This document shows positions 16,676-29,042 of a stretch of 29,058 nt of DNA, one piece after another (position 1 is the stretch's first letter; each line of letters starts with the position of its first letter). The notes under the pieces are model-generated. The model had not been told where the DNA came from. It did not search any database and saw nothing but the letters and a program-made list of their open reading frames with translations. The stretch lies in NCBI GenBank assembly GCA_002338615.1, contig DDIS01000142.1:16658-45715 (forward strand), given 5' to 3'. A program made the translations under genes and the position numbers. The DNA comes from Proteobacteria bacterium UBA1844. GTDB taxonomy: Bacteria > Pseudomonadota > Gammaproteobacteria > Steroidobacterales > Woeseiaceae.

Positions 16676-18135
16676 CGGCATTGCACCGCCGCTCGCTCGT
16701 GGAGCTCAAAAGTGGCCTTGCCAGCGGCGAATTTTCATCGGTCGAATTGACCGAGACCCTGCTTGCTCGCATCGCAGGAGAAGGGGCGGGTCTCAACGCG
16801 TTTATAACGGTGCTGGCCGACCAGGCGCTCGTTGCCGCGTCCGCGGCCGACGATGCACGCGCCGCGGGCAAGGCCGGTGTGCTCAACGGGTTGCCGATCG
16901 TGCACAAGGACATATTCTGCATGCGTGATGTGCGGACCACGTGTGGTTCACGCATGCTGGAAAACTTCGTTGCCCCCTACGATGCAACGCTTGTTGCACG
17001 TTTGTCCGCCGCCGGCGCTGTCGTGCTCGGCAAGTCGAACATGGACGAGTTCGCGATGGGTTCGTCAAATGAAACCAGTTACTTCGGCCCGGTCAGGAAC
17101 CCGTGGGACCTGGAACGCTCGCCGGGTGGCTCATCGGGAGGGTCCGCCGCTGCAGTTGCCGCGGGTCTGGTACCGGCAGCGACCGGGACTGACACGGGCG
17201 GCTCGATCCGCCAGCCTGCCGCGCTGACGAATACGGTCGGTCTCAAGCCAACCTATGGCCGGGTGTCGCGTTACGGCATGATCGCGTTTGCCTCGAGCCT
17301 TGACCAGGCGGGTGTTATCACGCGCTCGGCGGCGGATGCCGCCTTGTTGCTCGGCGTCATGGCGGGTTTCGATGAACGTGACTCAACCTCGGTCGACGTG
17401 CCGGTACCCGACTATTCAGACACATTGGCGACGCCGGTCAAGGGCTTGCGCATCGGCATCGTACGGCAGCATTTTGATGAGGGACTCGAGTCATCCTGCA
17501 GAAGTGCGGTGCGCGAGGCACTGGCGACGCTCGAGGCACAGGGTGCGACGCTCACCGAAGTGGACCTGCCAAACCTTGATTACTGCGTGCCGACCTACTA
17601 TGTCGTTGCGCCCGCCGAATGCTCATCCAACCTGTCACGATTCGACGGCGTGCGTTTCGGCTATCGTGCAGAAGATCCCCGGGATCTGCTCGATCTCTAT
17701 TGTCGCAGCCGCGGTGAAGGTTTCGGTGCGGAGGTCAAACGTCGCATCATGACCGGGACCTATGTTTTGTCGGCCGGCTATTACGATGCCTACTACCTGC
17801 AGGCGCAAAAAGTACGGCAGCTCATTGCCGACGATTTCGCCCGTGCGTTCGCAGAGGTGGATGTAATTGCCGGCCCCACAACGCCAACGCCTGCGTTCAA
17901 GCTCGGTGACAAGACCGATGACCCGATCACGATGTACCTGAATGACATCTACACCATCGGTGCGAACCTCGCCGGTTTGCCAGCCATGTCCCTGCCTTGC
18001 GGTATGGCCCGGCAGTTGCCGGTCGGGCTGCACCTGGTCGGGCCGCACTGGTCTGAAGCTCGCCTGTTGCAGCTTGCGCACCAGTACCAGCTGCAAACGG
18101 ACTGGCATCTTGCAACACCGGAGGCTTACGCATGA
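16672..18135 (+). CDS. gatA: Amidotransferase subunit A (amidase) GatA
   Basis: A 487-residue amidase-signature enzyme that releases ammonia from glutamine; the ammonia is channelled to GatB to convert mischarged Glu-tRNA(Gln) or Asp-tRNA(Asn) to the correct amide. The Ser-cisSer-Lys catalytic triad is complete: Lys79 (VHKDIF), Ser154 (PGGSSGGS) and Ser178 (TDTGGSIR), the same numbering as Staphylococcus aureus GatA. The ATG at 16672 is 10 bases after the gatC stop, and the 3' end overlaps gatB by four bases (ATGA). Confidence 0.97.
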   Translation: MTALHRRSLVELKSGLASGEFSSVELTETLLARIAGEGAGLNAFITVLADQALVAASAADDARAAGKAGVLNGLPIVHKDIFCMRDVRTTCGSRMLENFVAPYDATLVARLSAAGAVVLGKSNMDEFAMGSSNETSYFGPVRNPWDLERSPGGSSGGSAAAVAAGLVPAATGTDTGGSIRQPAALTNTVGLKPTYGRVSRYGMIAFASSLDQAGVITRSAADAALLLGVMAGFDERDSTSVDVPVPDYSDTLATPVKGLRIGIVRQHFDEGLESSCRSAVREALATLEAQGATLTEVDLPNLDYCVPTYYVVAPAECSSNLSRFDGVRFGYRAEDPRDLLDLYCRSRGEGFGAEVKRRIMTGTYVLSAGYYDAYYLQAQKVRQLIADDFARAFAEVDVIAGPTTPTPAFKLGDKTDDPITMYLNDIYTIGANLAGLPAMSLPCGMARQLPVGLHLVGPHWSEARLLQLAHQYQLQTDWHLATPEAYA

Positions 18136-19574
18136 GCCGCGATTGGGAGGTCGTGATCGGGCTTGAGATTCATACCCAGCTCGCGACCCGGAGCAAGATT
18201 TTTTCGGGTGCGTCGACGGCGTACGGTGCGGCGCCGAATACGCAGGCCTGCCTGGTCGACCTCGGTTACCCGGGTGTATTGCCGGTGCTGAACGAGCAAG
18301 TTGTACGCATGGCGACATGCTTCGGGCTGGCTGTGCATGCCGAGATTGCCCGGCGCTCTGTGTTCGCGCGCAAAAATTATTTCTACCCGGACCTGCCGAA
18401 AGGCTACCAGATCAGCCAGTACGAATTACCCATCGTTGGCCGCGGCGAATTGTTCATTGAAGATGACGACGGTAATGAGAAGCGTATCGGTATTACACGC
18501 GCGCACCTCGAAGAGGACGCCGGGAAATCGATTCACGAAGGGCTCGACGGATATTCCGGTATCGATCTTAATCGTGCAGGTACTCCGTTGCTCGAGATCG
18601 TCTCCGAGCCGGATTTACGCTCGGCGAAGGAAGCGGTCAGCTATATGCGCAAAATCCATTCGATCGTGCGGTACCTGGAGATTTCCGATGGCAACATGCA
18701 GGAAGGCTCGTTTCGTTGTGACGCCAACGTGTCGGTGCGGCCACGGGGACAGAAGGAGCTCGGTACACGCGCGGAGCTGAAGAACCTGAACTCGTTTCGC
18801 TTTGTCGAAAAGGCGATTAATTTCGAAGTGGAACGGCAGATCGAAATCCTCGAAGACGGTGGTACGGTCATGCAGGAAACCCTGCTGTACGATTCCGATA
18901 AAGATGAAACACGACCGATGCGTTCCAAGGAAGAGGCGAATGACTACCGCTATTTTCCGGACCCGGACTTGCTGCCGGTCGAGATTGATGACGCCTATAT
19001 CGAAGCAGTACGCGCCTCGCTGCCCGAGATGCCCGATGCGAAAAAGTTGCGCTTCATGAAAGAGTACGAGTTGAAGATCGAGGACGCCGCAATTCTGACG
19101 GCCAGTCGCGCGCTGGCCGACTATTTTGAATCGGCCGCTCTGGCTGGCGGCGGCTCCGCGCAGGCGGTGGCCAACTGGGTCATCGGCGACCTGACTGGCG
19201 CACTTAACAAGGAGGGGCTCGATATCGAGCGCTCCCCGGTATCGGCTGCGCAATTGGCGGGTCTCGTACAACGCATAGATGACAATACGCTTTCAGGCAA
19301 GCTCGCCAAGGAAGTGTTCGATGGCATGTGGGCCGGGGAAGGAACCGCGGACGAGATAATCGCAGCGCGAGGTCTTCGGCAGATCAGCGATTCCTCGGCA
19401 ATCGAGGCCGTGGTCGATCGTGTCATCCAGGCAAATCCCACCCAGGTCGCCGAGTTTCGTGCGGGAAAAGACAAGCTGATCGGTTTCTTCGTTGGTCAGG
19501 TAATGAAGGAGACAGGAGGCAAGGCCAATCCCGGGGTGGTCAACAAAATGCTCCTGGACAAGTTGTCCGGCTGA
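18132..19574 (+). CDS. gatB: Amidotransferase subunit B GatB
   Basis: A 480-residue subunit that binds the mischarged tRNA, activates its side-chain carboxylate with ATP and transfers ammonia from GatA. Signature stretches are [10 protein letters not shown] at the N-terminus (8-17), the [14 protein letters not shown] segment (about 84-97), [19 protein letters not shown] (about 141-159) and DANVSVRP. The C-terminal helical and YqeY-like tail domain follows from about 330 and ends in [17 protein letters not shown], so the protein is complete. It overlaps gatA at ATGA and hslO at TGATG, so the whole gatCAB-hslO run looks translationally coupled. Confidence 0.97.
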   Translation: MSRDWEVVIGLEIHTQLATRSKIFSGASTAYGAAPNTQACLVDLGYPGVLPVLNEQVVRMATCFGLAVHAEIARRSVFARKNYFYPDLPKGYQISQYELPIVGRGELFIEDDDGNEKRIGITRAHLEEDAGKSIHEGLDGYSGIDLNRAGTPLLEIVSEPDLRSAKEAVSYMRKIHSIVRYLEISDGNMQEGSFRCDANVSVRPRGQKELGTRAELKNLNSFRFVEKAINFEVERQIEILEDGGTVMQETLLYDSDKDETRPMRSKEEANDYRYFPDPDLLPVEIDDAYIEAVRASLPEMPDAKKLRFMKEYELKIEDAAILTASRALADYFESAALAGGGSAQAVANWVIGDLTGALNKEGLDIERSPVSAAQLAGLVQRIDDNTLSGKLAKEVFDGMWAGEGTADEIIAARGLRQISDSSAIEAVVDRVIQANPTQVAEFRAGKDKLIGFFVGQVMKETGGKANPGVVNKMLLDKLSG

Positions 19575-20443
19575 TGCGTCCCGTGTTCGCCGACCACGTC
19601 ATTCCATTTGTGTTCGAATCGTTGCCGGTGCGTGGCGAGATTATTCATTTGTCGCGCGCCTGGCGACGCATGTTGCGCCACCAGGATCACGATCCGCTGG
19701 TGCAGAAAACACTGGGTCACGCGGCCGCAGCGACCGGCTTGATCGCACAGAGCCTCAAATTTGACGGTGCCGTCACCATGCAGATCCAGGGGTCCGGCGA
19801 CTTGCGGATGCTGGTGATGCAATGCACCAGCGCTCTTGAGCTACGCGGCACCGCGCACGCGTCCGATACGATCACGGCAGGTAATTTTGGTGAGCTGGTG
19901 CAGGATGCACATTGTGCGATTACGGTCGATGCGGGCGAGCGCCCCTACCAGGGCATCGTCGCGATAGACAGTGACTCACTGGGTGCCAGCCTTGAGAACT
20001 ACTTCGCACAGTCAGTACAGGTACCAAGCCATGTTGTCCTCGTCAGTGACGAGACGCTTGCCGGCGGCATCTTGTTGCAACGCATGCCGGGACAGGAAAT
20101 CGATGATGACGACTGGGACCGCCTCGGGTTTCTTGCCGCGACGCTCAAGACCGGTGACTTTCCAGAGGCCAACGGCCTCGCACTGATCAGCAAATTATTT
20201 AACGAAGACGACGTGCGCGTATTCGAAGGCAAACCGGTCGTGTTTCGCTGCCGTTGCAGTAAGAAACGCGCCGAGGAAATACTGCGCATGCTCGGGGAAC
20301 AAGAGGTGCGCGATGCATTAAAAGAGCAGGCCCGCCTCGACGTTACCTGCGAATATTGCGGCCGCCTGCGCAAATTCGACACGGTCGATGTCTCACGCGT
20401 GTTCGCCACGAATGTTGTAGCAGGTCCCGACCGCATTCAGTAA
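19574..20443 (+). CDS. hslO: Redox-regulated chaperone Hsp33 (HslO)
   Basis: A 289-residue cytoplasmic holdase that is switched on by oxidative unfolding. The zinc-binding cysteine set that forms the redox switch is complete: Cys226 and Cys228 (CRC) and Cys259 and Cys262 (CEYC). Upstream, the core domain includes TMQIQGSGDLRMLVM (from about residue 74), GILLQRMPGQ and DVRVFEGKPVVFRC. The ATG at 19574 shares one base with the gatB stop (TGATG). A longer open frame to 19328 lies inside gatB and is arginine- and glycine-rich, so I rejected it. The 3' end faces the M28 peptidase gene with 18 bases between the stops and no visible terminator. Confidence 0.96.
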   Translation: MRPVFADHVIPFVFESLPVRGEIIHLSRAWRRMLRHQDHDPLVQKTLGHAAAATGLIAQSLKFDGAVTMQIQGSGDLRMLVMQCTSALELRGTAHASDTITAGNFGELVQDAHCAITVDAGERPYQGIVAIDSDSLGASLENYFAQSVQVPSHVVLVSDETLAGGILLQRMPGQEIDDDDWDRLGFLAATLKTGDFPEANGLALISKLFNEDDVRVFEGKPVVFRCRCSKKRAEEILRMLGEQEVRDALKEQARLDVTCEYCGRLRKFDTVDVSRVFATNVVAGPDRIQ

Positions 20444-20461
20444 CCCGGCTGACCTGCGCGG

Positions 20462-22153
20462 CTAGTTTTGCAAAATATCCGGCAGCGGCCCCGGCTCCGG
20501 CAGTGGCTGTGGCAGGGCTACGCGCGGCATCAGTTCATCCCGGGCCGCAGCTTGATAAACGAGGCTTGCCAGGAATGCTGCCGAGATCATCATGTCCTGT
20601 GGCAGGACGTGGTCAACGGTATCCACATTCGAGTGGTGTGTGTGTGACCAGTAGTCGAGCTGATCCTGCAACAGGTCAAATGCCGGCAAGCCGACGGAGT
20701 CGAACGCCATATGATCGGTGCCCCAATCGTTGCGCGGCACGATCGTGGCGATACCGTTTTCTTTGAACGGTTGCATCAGGCTTTCGAAGATTGGCCGCAC
20801 CATATCGTTGGCCTGAGTCAATATCCCGCGTGTTCGACCCGAACCGGTATCGATGTTGAAATAGCTGGAGAATACTGCGTGCTCCGGCTTGAGCTGCATA
20901 GTGACCGGGTCGCCAAGATGTTTTCGCACGTAAGCGCGTGATCCGTAGTGACCCTGCTCCTCGCCGTCCCAGAGTCCCATTCGAACTGTCCTGTCGAGAT
21001 CGAGGTCCAGCGCCTTCAGGATGCGCATCGCTTCCATAACAACGGCGCAACCCGCCGCGTTATCCGTGGCTCCGGTGCCGGTGTGCCAGGAATCCAGGTG
21101 TGCACCCATCATGACAATCTCGCGACGCTTGCTGTTCCCGGGCAGCTCCGCAACAACATTGGTACCAGCCGCCTCTTTTTCCGGGAACGTCGCATCTATT
21201 TTTATGCGCAGCGTCACCGGAACATCGCGTTCGATGAGCCGAACCAGCCGGTTGTAATGTTCCGGCATCAACTGGACGGCGGGCGGTGGAACAGGTGCAT
21301 CACTGCGAAAGGAACCAAATTGCTCGGCAAAGATGATGCCGCCGGTGCCCTCCATATTCGTCATCATGACCGCTGAGACCTGTTCCGCATTGAGGAACTC
21401 GATCAGACGGTCCATCAGGTCCATTTCCCGGAGCGCATAGTCCGCCTGAATTTCTTCCGGCACGATTTCGGACAAGACCAGGCGCTCATCTGCGTCGACG
21501 GGCTGCTGCAATTGCGGTCTTTTGCGAAGGTCGGTCAGTGAAGGGTCGCGAGCCGACTCCATGTCGGCAAGATCATCGTCGCTCCAGCGCTGAATCTCCG
21601 GCTCGGACGGGATGTCAAATTTGCGCTTGCCGGCGAGCAACACGATCTTGCCACCAAGTTGCCCGGTGTATTGATGTTTGTACGATTCAATTCGCTCGGC
21701 AAGTTTTACCAGGTCATATCGCCCGGGGTCATCTGAGTCTTCCCACAACGGTGCGTAAATAACGCTCGACGCGACCGGACCTTTGGTGCCCGAACTCCAT
21801 GCAAGTGGAACTCCGTTTAGTGTTGTCGATTGTGGTTCGAGCATCTGTACTGAAATTGCAGTCCACGCCCAGCTGCGCCCAAAACCATCGAACTCTTCGA
21901 GCCGGGCGTCGGTGATCCCCTGTTTCTTGAGTTCCCCGACGGCCCAACGAGCAGCACGTCGGTAATCCGGCGAGGTAGCAAGGCGGGCACCGTTTACATC
22001 GGCCAGGTAGTGCATGTAATTCATCACTTGCGAGTGATTGAAGGCTTCTTGTTTGATTCGATTGACAATCGAAAGATCGACATCTTCTTGGGCCGCCGCA
22101 CTGTGCGCGAATCCGGTACCGAGTAGTAACGCCAGGATCCACAAGGCCTTCAT
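20462..22153 (-). CDS. Secreted M28-family zinc metallopeptidase
   Basis: A 563-residue exported peptidase of family M28 (aminopeptidase/carboxypeptidase Q type). The signal peptide is residues 1-21 (ALWILALLLG, then HSAAAQED). A protease-associated-like insert probably fills part of about 110-330, preceding the catalytic core. Metal and catalytic residues are visible: His352 and Asp354 (GAHLDSW), Asp364 (TDNAAG), Glu398-Glu399 (DGEEQG), Asp435 (NIDTGSG) and a C-terminal His-rich HTHHSNVDT (504-512). The two-zinc site therefore looks intact. I chose the ATG at 22153 (GGA upstream); an ATG at 22165 would add four residues. Likely role is periplasmic or extracellular trimming of peptides; the substrate cannot be told. 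It is a single-gene unit between two plus-strand operons. Confidence 0.88.
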   Translation of the reverse strand: MKALWILALLLGTGFAHSAAAQEDVDLSIVNRIKQEAFNHSQVMNYMHYLADVNGARLATSPDYRRAARWAVGELKKQGITDARLEEFDGFGRSWAWTAISVQMLEPQSTTLNGVPLAWSSGTKGPVASSVIYAPLWEDSDDPGRYDLVKLAERIESYKHQYTGQLGGKIVLLAGKRKFDIPSEPEIQRWSDDDLADMESARDPSLTDLRKRPQLQQPVDADERLVLSEIVPEEIQADYALREMDLMDRLIEFLNAEQVSAVMMTNMEGTGGIIFAEQFGSFRSDAPVPPPAVQLMPEHYNRLVRLIERDVPVTLRIKIDATFPEKEAAGTNVVAELPGNSKRREIVMMGAHLDSWHTGTGATDNAAGCAVVMEAMRILKALDLDLDRTVRMGLWDGEEQGHYGSRAYVRKHLGDPVTMQLKPEHAVFSSYFNIDTGSGRTRGILTQANDMVRPIFESLMQPFKENGIATIVPRNDWGTDHMAFDSVGLPAFDLLQDQLDYWSHTHHSNVDTVDHVLPQDMMISAAFLASLVYQAAARDELMPRVALPQPLPEPGPLPDILQN

Positions 22154-22182
22154 AGGAAATTCCATACAAAACGCGGGCGCGA

Positions 22183-22213
22183 AGTATCGCACCGGGAAGC
22201 CCGCAGAGTCCAA
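22183..22213 (-). promoter_or_regulatory. Candidate extended -10 promoter for M28 peptidase
   Basis: On the minus strand an extended -10 (TGC-GATACT, the hexamer at 22183-22188) is preceded by TTGGAC (22208-22213) at a long 19-base spacing. Transcription would start near 22176, about 22 bases before the ATG at 22153. The spacing is not ideal, so this is tentative. The rest of the 141-base gap up to 22294 holds the sahR-like operator. Confidence 0.25.
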
Positions 22214-22270
22214 GATGCTGCCAGGCCGCTTTAGTTTGCCCGAGCAGGGTGGTAGACTGTGCCAAATTAG

Positions 22271-22290
22271 ATATAAGAAAATCCTTATAT
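22271..22290. promoter_or_regulatory. Perfect inverted repeat, probable SahR-type operator
   Basis: ATATAAG (22271-22277), six spacer bases, CTTATAT (22284-22290): exact 7-base arms of a 20-base palindrome. It ends four bases before the ATG of the ArsR/methyltransferase regulator gene. A dimeric winged-helix repressor of the ArsR family binds this kind of site. TATAAG at 22272-22277 also resembles a -10 box, so a bound regulator would block its own promoter and, through it, metF and metH. I see no second copy elsewhere in the window. I cannot confirm identity with the published SahR motif from memory. Confidence 0.7.
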
Positions 22291-22294
22291 ATTT

Positions 22295-24051
<1,757 letters not shown>

Positions 24052-24052
24052 C

Positions 24053-27000
24053 ATGGAACGTAAAGACCGGTTACAACATTTATTCAAGCTGCTCGATGAG
24101 CGCATCCTGATTCTCGATGGCGCGATGGGCACGATGATCCAGAGCTATCGCCTCTCCGAGGAGGATTATCGCGGTGAGCGATTCCGTGACTGGACGCGCG
24201 ACCTGAAGGGCAACAACGACCTCTTATCGCTATCTCGTCCCGCGGTCATTCAGGACATTCACCGTCAGTTCCTGGAAGCAGGCGCCGATATCATCGAGAC
24301 AAATACATTCAATTCGAACGCGCCATCGATGGCCGATTACGGCATGGAATCGCTGGTAGCCGAATTGAATTCGGCAGCCGCGCGCCTGGCGCGCGACTGT
24401 GCAGACGCGTACGCAAGTAACACAGGCAAGCCTCGTTACGTCGCCGGGGTACTCGGCCCGACCAATCGAACGGCGTCAATTTCGCCTGATGTTAATGATC
24501 CCGGCTTTCGCAACATCACGTTCGATGCACTCGTGGCAACCTACAAAGTGGCAACGCGTGCATTGATCGATGGCGGCGTGGATTTCCTGATGATCGAAAC
24601 CATTTTTGACACGCTAAATGCGAAAGCCGCAATTTTCGCAGTGAAGGAAGTATTCGACGAAGACAAGATTCGCTTGCCGGTAATGATTTCGGGCACGATC
24701 ACCGACGCATCGGGGCGCACCCTGTCAGGTCAGACGACGGAAGCGTTCTGGAATTCGGTACGCCACGTTGAGCCGTTCATGATCGGGCTGAACTGTGCGC
24801 TTGGCGCGAAAGAACTGCGACCCTACATCGCTGAACTGTCACGGATCACGGATACACGCGTTAGCGCACATCCGAATGCGGGGCTGCCCAACGAATTTGG
24901 TGAATACGACGAGACGCCCGATGACATGGCGGAGGTAGTTGGCGAGTTCGCCGAGAGCGGCCTTGTCAATCTTGTTGGCGGATGCTGCGGTACGCGTCCG
25001 GAGCACATTGCGGCGATTAAGGCTGCGGTCGCCAACTCGGCACCTCGCAAGGTGCCCGAATTGCCCAGGCATTGTCGGCTGTCCGGACTCGAGCCATTAA
25101 ACATCGCACCGGAGGATTTATTCGTAAATGTCGGCGAGCGTTGCAACGTGACGGGTTCGGCGCGCTTTCGTCGCTTGATTGAAGCCGATGATTACACCGA
25201 GGCCGTCGCTGTCGCACGCCAGCAGGTTGAAGACGGTGCCCAGATCATCGACGTGAATATGGATGAGGGCATGCTCGACTCCGAGCATGCGATGGTGAAA
25301 TTTCTGCACCTCATCGGGTCCGAGCCGGACGTTTCGAAGGTACCAATAATGATCGACTCTTCGAAATGGTCGGTGATTGAGGCGGGTCTCAAATGCGTGC
25401 AGGGCAAAGCTATCGTGAACTCGATCAGCCTCAAAGAAGGCGAAGCGGCGTTTATCGAGCAGGCGCGGCTGGTGCGCGCCTACGGCGCCGCTGTAGTTGT
25501 GATGGCGTTCGATGAGCAGGGCCAGGCGGAGTCCGTTGAGCAAAAGGTAGGTATTTGCAAACGTTGCTACGACATTTTGACCGGGCAGCTCGGCTTTGAC
25601 CCCGCCGATATTATTTTTGACCCGAATATATTTGCCATTGCCACCGGTATCGAGGAACACGCGGAATATGGCATTGCCTATATCGAAGCGACGCGGGGCA
25701 TAAAGGCTACGTTGCCGCATGCACTGGTCAGCGGTGGTGTCAGCAACGTGTCATTCTCCTTTCGTGGCAACAACGTCGTGCGTGAGGCTATCCATTCGGC
25801 GTTTCTGTACCACGCCATTCGCGCCGGTATGGACATGGGCATCGTCAATGCCGGCCAGCTGGCCATCTACGCGGACCTGCCGACTGATCTGCGCGATGCG
25901 GTTGAGGACGTGATCCTGAACCGGCGCGAGGACTCGACCGAACGATTGCTTGATATTGCTGAAAAGTACAAAGACCAGGCGGGCGGCGTACAGGCTCGCA
26001 AACAGGATCTCGAATGGCGCGAATGGGCGGTTGAAAAGCGGCTCTCCCATGCACTGGTAAAAGGTATTGATGAATTCGTCGTGGCCGATACTGAGGAAGC
26101 TCGCCTCCTGGCCAAGCGGCCGCTCGATGTCATCGAAGGTCCGCTGATGGACGGTATGAATGTCGTGGGTGATCTGTTCGGTGACGGCAAGATGTTCTTG
26201 CCCCAGGTGGTGAAATCGGCGCGCGTGATGAAGAAAGCAGTCGCGCACCTGATCCCGTTCATCGAAGAGGAAAAAGACGGTGCGATGACGAGTAACGGCA
26301 AGATCATACTCGCAACGGTGAAGGGCGACGTCCATGACATCGGCAAGAATATTGTTGGCGTCGTACTGCAGTGCAATAACTTCGAGGTGGTGGATCTTGG
26401 CGTTATGGTCAGCTGCGAACGCATTCTGGAGGCCGCACGCCGAGAGAATGCACAGATCATCGGTATTTCCGGCCTGATTACTCCATCGCTTGATGAGATG
26501 GTGAACGTTGCGTCCGAGATGCAACGCCTGAAATTTGAACTGCCACTACTGATTGGCGGCGCAACGACGTCGCCGGCACACACCGCGGTTAAGATCGAAC
26601 CCAGGTACGAAGGTCCGGTCATTTATGTGAAGGATGCCTCGCGCTCCGTTGGCATTGCGCAGGCGTTGACGGAAAGCAATACACGGGCAGCGCTGGTCGA
26701 AAAAACCCGTGCCGACAACGCAAAGCGTCGCGAGCGGCACGCCGGCAACAAAAGGCTGGCACCTCAGTTGTCGCTCGCGGCGGCGAGACGCCGTCGGCCG
26801 GATATCAACTGGACGGGTTACCGGCCACCGGCTCCCGGCTTTCTCGGCACACGTGTTCTTGCAGACATCGACCTGAACGTGCTCCGGGACTACATCGACT
26901 GGATGCCATTCTTTAATGCCTGGGAATTTCACGGCAAATTTCCGGCGATTCTTGAAGATACGATCGTCGGCGAAGCGACAAGCGCGCTGTATGCCGACGC

Positions 27001-27766
27001 TACGGCGATGCTGGAGCAAATAATTTCTGAACACTGGCTCACTGCGCGTGCGGTGGTGGGATTCTGGCGCGCGAACTCCGATGGTGCAGAAGACTTGTTG
27101 CTGTATGCGGATGAGGATCGCGAATTGCCGACGATGCGACTCTGTCATTTACGGCAACAGCGCGCGAAGGCCGAGGGTCTGGCGCAACATTGTCTTGCCG
27201 ACTACGTTGCGCCGCGCGACACTGGCCTTGCTGACTACGTTGGCGGCTTTGCGGTAACGGCGGGAATTGGCATCGACGAACATGTACGCCGCTTCGAAGC
27301 CGAACACGACGACTACAGTGCGATCATCCTGAAAGCACTGGCGGACCGGCTCGCGGAAGCGCTGGCGGAATACATGCATGCGAGAGTGCGCCGCGAATTC
27401 TGGGGCTATGTACCCGATGAATCGATGAGTAACAAGGACCTGATTGACGAGAAGTATCAGGGCATACGCCCGGCGCCAGGCTACCCGGCCTGCCCCGAAC
27501 ATACGGAGAAGGCGAAGCTCTGGGAGTTGCTTGACGCCGAGAACGCCATAGGGCTGAAACTCACCGAGAGCTTTGCCATGTACCCTACGGCAGCGGTAAG
27601 CGGGTTCTACTTTTCCCACCCGGAATCGCGCTACTTCGCGGTCGGTAAGGTAGGACGGGATCAGCTCGAGTCGTACGCAGAACGCAAAGGCATAACCGTG
27701 GTTGAAGCGGAACGCTGGTTGTCCGCAAATCTTGGCTATGAACCGAATGAGAAAAGCGCCGCTTGA
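24053..27766 (+). CDS. metH: Cobalamin-dependent methionine synthase MetH
   Basis: A 1237-residue four-module enzyme that transfers the methyl of 5-methyl-tetrahydrofolate through cobalamin to homocysteine. The homocysteine domain (about 1-325) has the zinc cysteines Cys248, Cys311 and Cys312 ([10 protein letters not shown]). The pterin domain (about 350-615) begins at [13 protein letters not shown]. The cobalamin cap and Rossmann module (about 650-890) carries His761 in DVHDIGKN, the lower ligand of cobalt, then [11 protein letters not shown]. The reactivation domain (about 900-1230) has [15 protein letters not shown] for S-adenosylmethionine. Nothing is missing compared with E. coli. The ATG at 24053 follows the metF stop by one base. 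Activity needs imported or synthesised vitamin B12; no cobalamin riboswitch is visible upstream. Confidence 0.98.
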   Translation: MERKDRLQHLFKLLDERILILDGAMGTMIQSYRLSEEDYRGERFRDWTRDLKGNNDLLSLSRPAVIQDIHRQFLEAGADIIETNTFNSNAPSMADYGMESLVAELNSAAARLARDCADAYASNTGKPRYVAGVLGPTNRTASISPDVNDPGFRNITFDALVATYKVATRALIDGGVDFLMIETIFDTLNAKAAIFAVKEVFDEDKIRLPVMISGTITDASGRTLSGQTTEAFWNSVRHVEPFMIGLNCALGAKELRPYIAELSRITDTRVSAHPNAGLPNEFGEYDETPDDMAEVVGEFAESGLVNLVGGCCGTRPEHIAAIKAAVANSAPRKVPELPRHCRLSGLEPLNIAPEDLFVNVGERCNVTGSARFRRLIEADDYTEAVAVARQQVEDGAQIIDVNMDEGMLDSEHAMVKFLHLIGSEPDVSKVPIMIDSSKWSVIEAGLKCVQGKAIVNSISLKEGEAAFIEQARLVRAYGAAVVVMAFDEQGQAESVEQKVGICKRCYDILTGQLGFDPADIIFDPNIFAIATGIEEHAEYGIAYIEATRGIKATLPHALVSGGVSNVSFSFRGNNVVREAIHSAFLYHAIRAGMDMGIVNAGQLAIYADLPTDLRDAVEDVILNRREDSTERLLDIAEKYKDQAGGVQARKQDLEWREWAVEKRLSHALVKGIDEFVVADTEEARLLAKRPLDVIEGPLMDGMNVVGDLFGDGKMFLPQVVKSARVMKKAVAHLIPFIEEEKDGAMTSNGKIILATVKGDVHDIGKNIVGVVLQCNNFEVVDLGVMVSCERILEAARRENAQIIGISGLITPSLDEMVNVASEMQRLKFELPLLIGGATTSPAHTAVKIEPRYEGPVIYVKDASRSVGIAQALTESNTRAALVEKTRADNAKRRERHAGNKRLAPQLSLAAARRRRPDINWTGYRPPAPGFLGTRVLADIDLNVLRDYIDWMPFFNAWEFHGKFPAILEDTIVGEATSALYADATAMLEQIISEHWLTARAVVGFWRANSDGAEDLLLYADEDRELPTMRLCHLRQQRAKAEGLAQHCLADYVAPRDTGLADYVGGFAVTAGIGIDEHVRRFEAEHDDYSAIILKALADRLAEALAEYMHARVRREFWGYVPDESMSNKDLIDEKYQGIRPAPGYPACPEHTEKAKLWELLDAENAIGLKLTESFAMYPTAAVSGFYFSHPESRYFAVGKVGRDQLESYAERKGITVVEAERWLSANLGYEPNEKSAA

Positions 27767-29042
27767 ACTCTGCACGCTAGCGCCCAGCCTGCTTGCATTG
27801 CTGGCGGTCACAACCACGGCAACTGCCGATTCCTACCGCGCTGCCCGAGCGGAGATGATTACCGCCTACGAGGCACAAGACTACGCCGCGATGCGCGCGC
27901 ACGCAGTTGAGGCGTTGTCCGCCCGGCCTGGGTTTGCGGGCGGATTGTTTAATCTTGCGCTGGCGGAGGCCCTTGGTGGTGATGCGGAAGCATCGCTCAA
28001 AACACTGATGCGTTTGCTGGCACAAGGCGTTGACTTCGCGGTGGCGGACCAGGACGAGTTTGCTGCCTTGAAGAAACTGCCTGGTTGGGATGCGTATGAG
28101 GAGGCGGTTGCGGCATTGTACGAACCCGTCGGCAATGCGCGCGTCGCCTGGCGGCTTGACCGCTCTGACTTCATCCCCGAAGGCATTGCGATCAGTGACA
28201 CGGATGATCTTTACCTTGGCAGTATTCGCAACGGCGACATCGTTCGGCTAGCAAAAAAAACAACCACCATAGCGGTCTCGGCAGACGGCCCGCACTGGAG
28301 CGTTTACGGCATGCGCCTACGTGACGGGCGGCTGTGGTTTGTCAGTTCGGCTGTCAGCCAGTTTGCTGCGCTGGTACAGGGCGATGCTGGCAAAAATGGA
28401 TTGTTTGCTATCGAACTCGCAACCGGACGTGTCACAACGCGCGCCTTCCTTCCGGACAAAGAAAGTCAACAGGTACTTGGCGATCTGGAGTTTGCAGGTG
28501 ATGGAACGGTGCTGCTAGCAGACCAGACCGATGGCACGATCTATCGCTACAAGATCGACGAGCAGAGTCTGGCGATACTGGTTGGCCCAGGTGTGCTGGG
28601 CTCGCCACAAGGCATGGCGCTTGATGAAACAGGTGAGCACGCCTACGTTGCCGATTACATTGGTGGCGTGGCGCGTGTCGAATTGGCCACCGGCGCAGTC
28701 GTGCAAGTGGACGCGCCGGAGACAATCAATACCTATGGCATTGACGGCCTGTATCGTTATGGGGACCGCCTGATAGCGATCCAGAATGGCGTGCAGCCGA
28801 ACCGCGTGAGTGAATACACGCTCAGTAGCGACGGATTGTCAGTTGTCAGTAGCCGCATACTGGCGATGAACCTGCCCGAATTCGACGAACCGAATCTGGG
28901 CCAGGTCAAAGGTGATTCGTTTTACTTCATTGCCAACAGCCACTGGAATCGCTTTGACGGCAGTGGAAGCCTGCCAGCGGATTTATCCGGTCCGATAATT
29001 CTCGAGATCGATCTGAAGTCGGGCCAGCAGGCCGTCGAATAA
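27738..29042 (+). CDS. Exported TPR plus beta-propeller protein, unknown role
   Basis: About 434 residues. The N-terminus has a basic start (MNRMRK), a hydrophobic stretch ([11 protein letters not shown]) and a likely signal-peptidase site after TATA. A short helical repeat region (mature residues up to about 125, [17 protein letters not shown] then [13 protein letters not shown]) looks like TPR. From about 145 to the end are repeated beta strands with [35 protein letters not shown] and [19 protein letters not shown], the pattern of an SMP-30/gluconolactonase/NHL-type six-bladed propeller. I cannot name a substrate. Start ATGs at 27738 or 27747 both overlap the metH end (by 29 or 20 bases), suggesting coupling to the methionine operon. 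Confidence 0.7.
   Translation: MNRMRKAPLELCTLAPSLLALLAVTTTATADSYRAARAEMITAYEAQDYAAMRAHAVEALSARPGFAGGLFNLALAEALGGDAEASLKTLMRLLAQGVDFAVADQDEFAALKKLPGWDAYEEAVAALYEPVGNARVAWRLDRSDFIPEGIAISDTDDLYLGSIRNGDIVRLAKKTTTIAVSADGPHWSVYGMRLRDGRLWFVSSAVSQFAALVQGDAGKNGLFAIELATGRVTTRAFLPDKESQQVLGDLEFAGDGTVLLADQTDGTIYRYKIDEQSLAILVGPGVLGSPQGMALDETGEHAYVADYIGGVARVELATGAVVQVDAPETINTYGIDGLYRYGDRLIAIQNGVQPNRVSEYTLSSDGLSVVSSRILAMNLPEFDEPNLGQVKGDSFYFIANSHWNRFDGSGSLPADLSGPIILEIDLKSGQQAVE

Noticed and set aside
19328..19573. N-terminal extension of hslO inside gatB
   Set aside because: The extra 82 residues are Arg/Gly-rich out-of-frame gatB sequence; the ATG at 19574 gives the normal Hsp33 N-terminus.
20444..20461. 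Terminator between convergent hslO and the M28 peptidase gene
   Set aside because: Only 18 bases, with no self-complementary stem and no T-run.
24053..24100. Cobalamin or SAM riboswitch before metH/metF
   Set aside because: There is no non-coding leader: metF and metH follow the preceding stops by one or two bases.
25751..26622. Two overlapping long minus-strand frames opposite metH
   Set aside because: Both mirror the cobalamin-binding part of metH, which is intact; codon-bias shadows.
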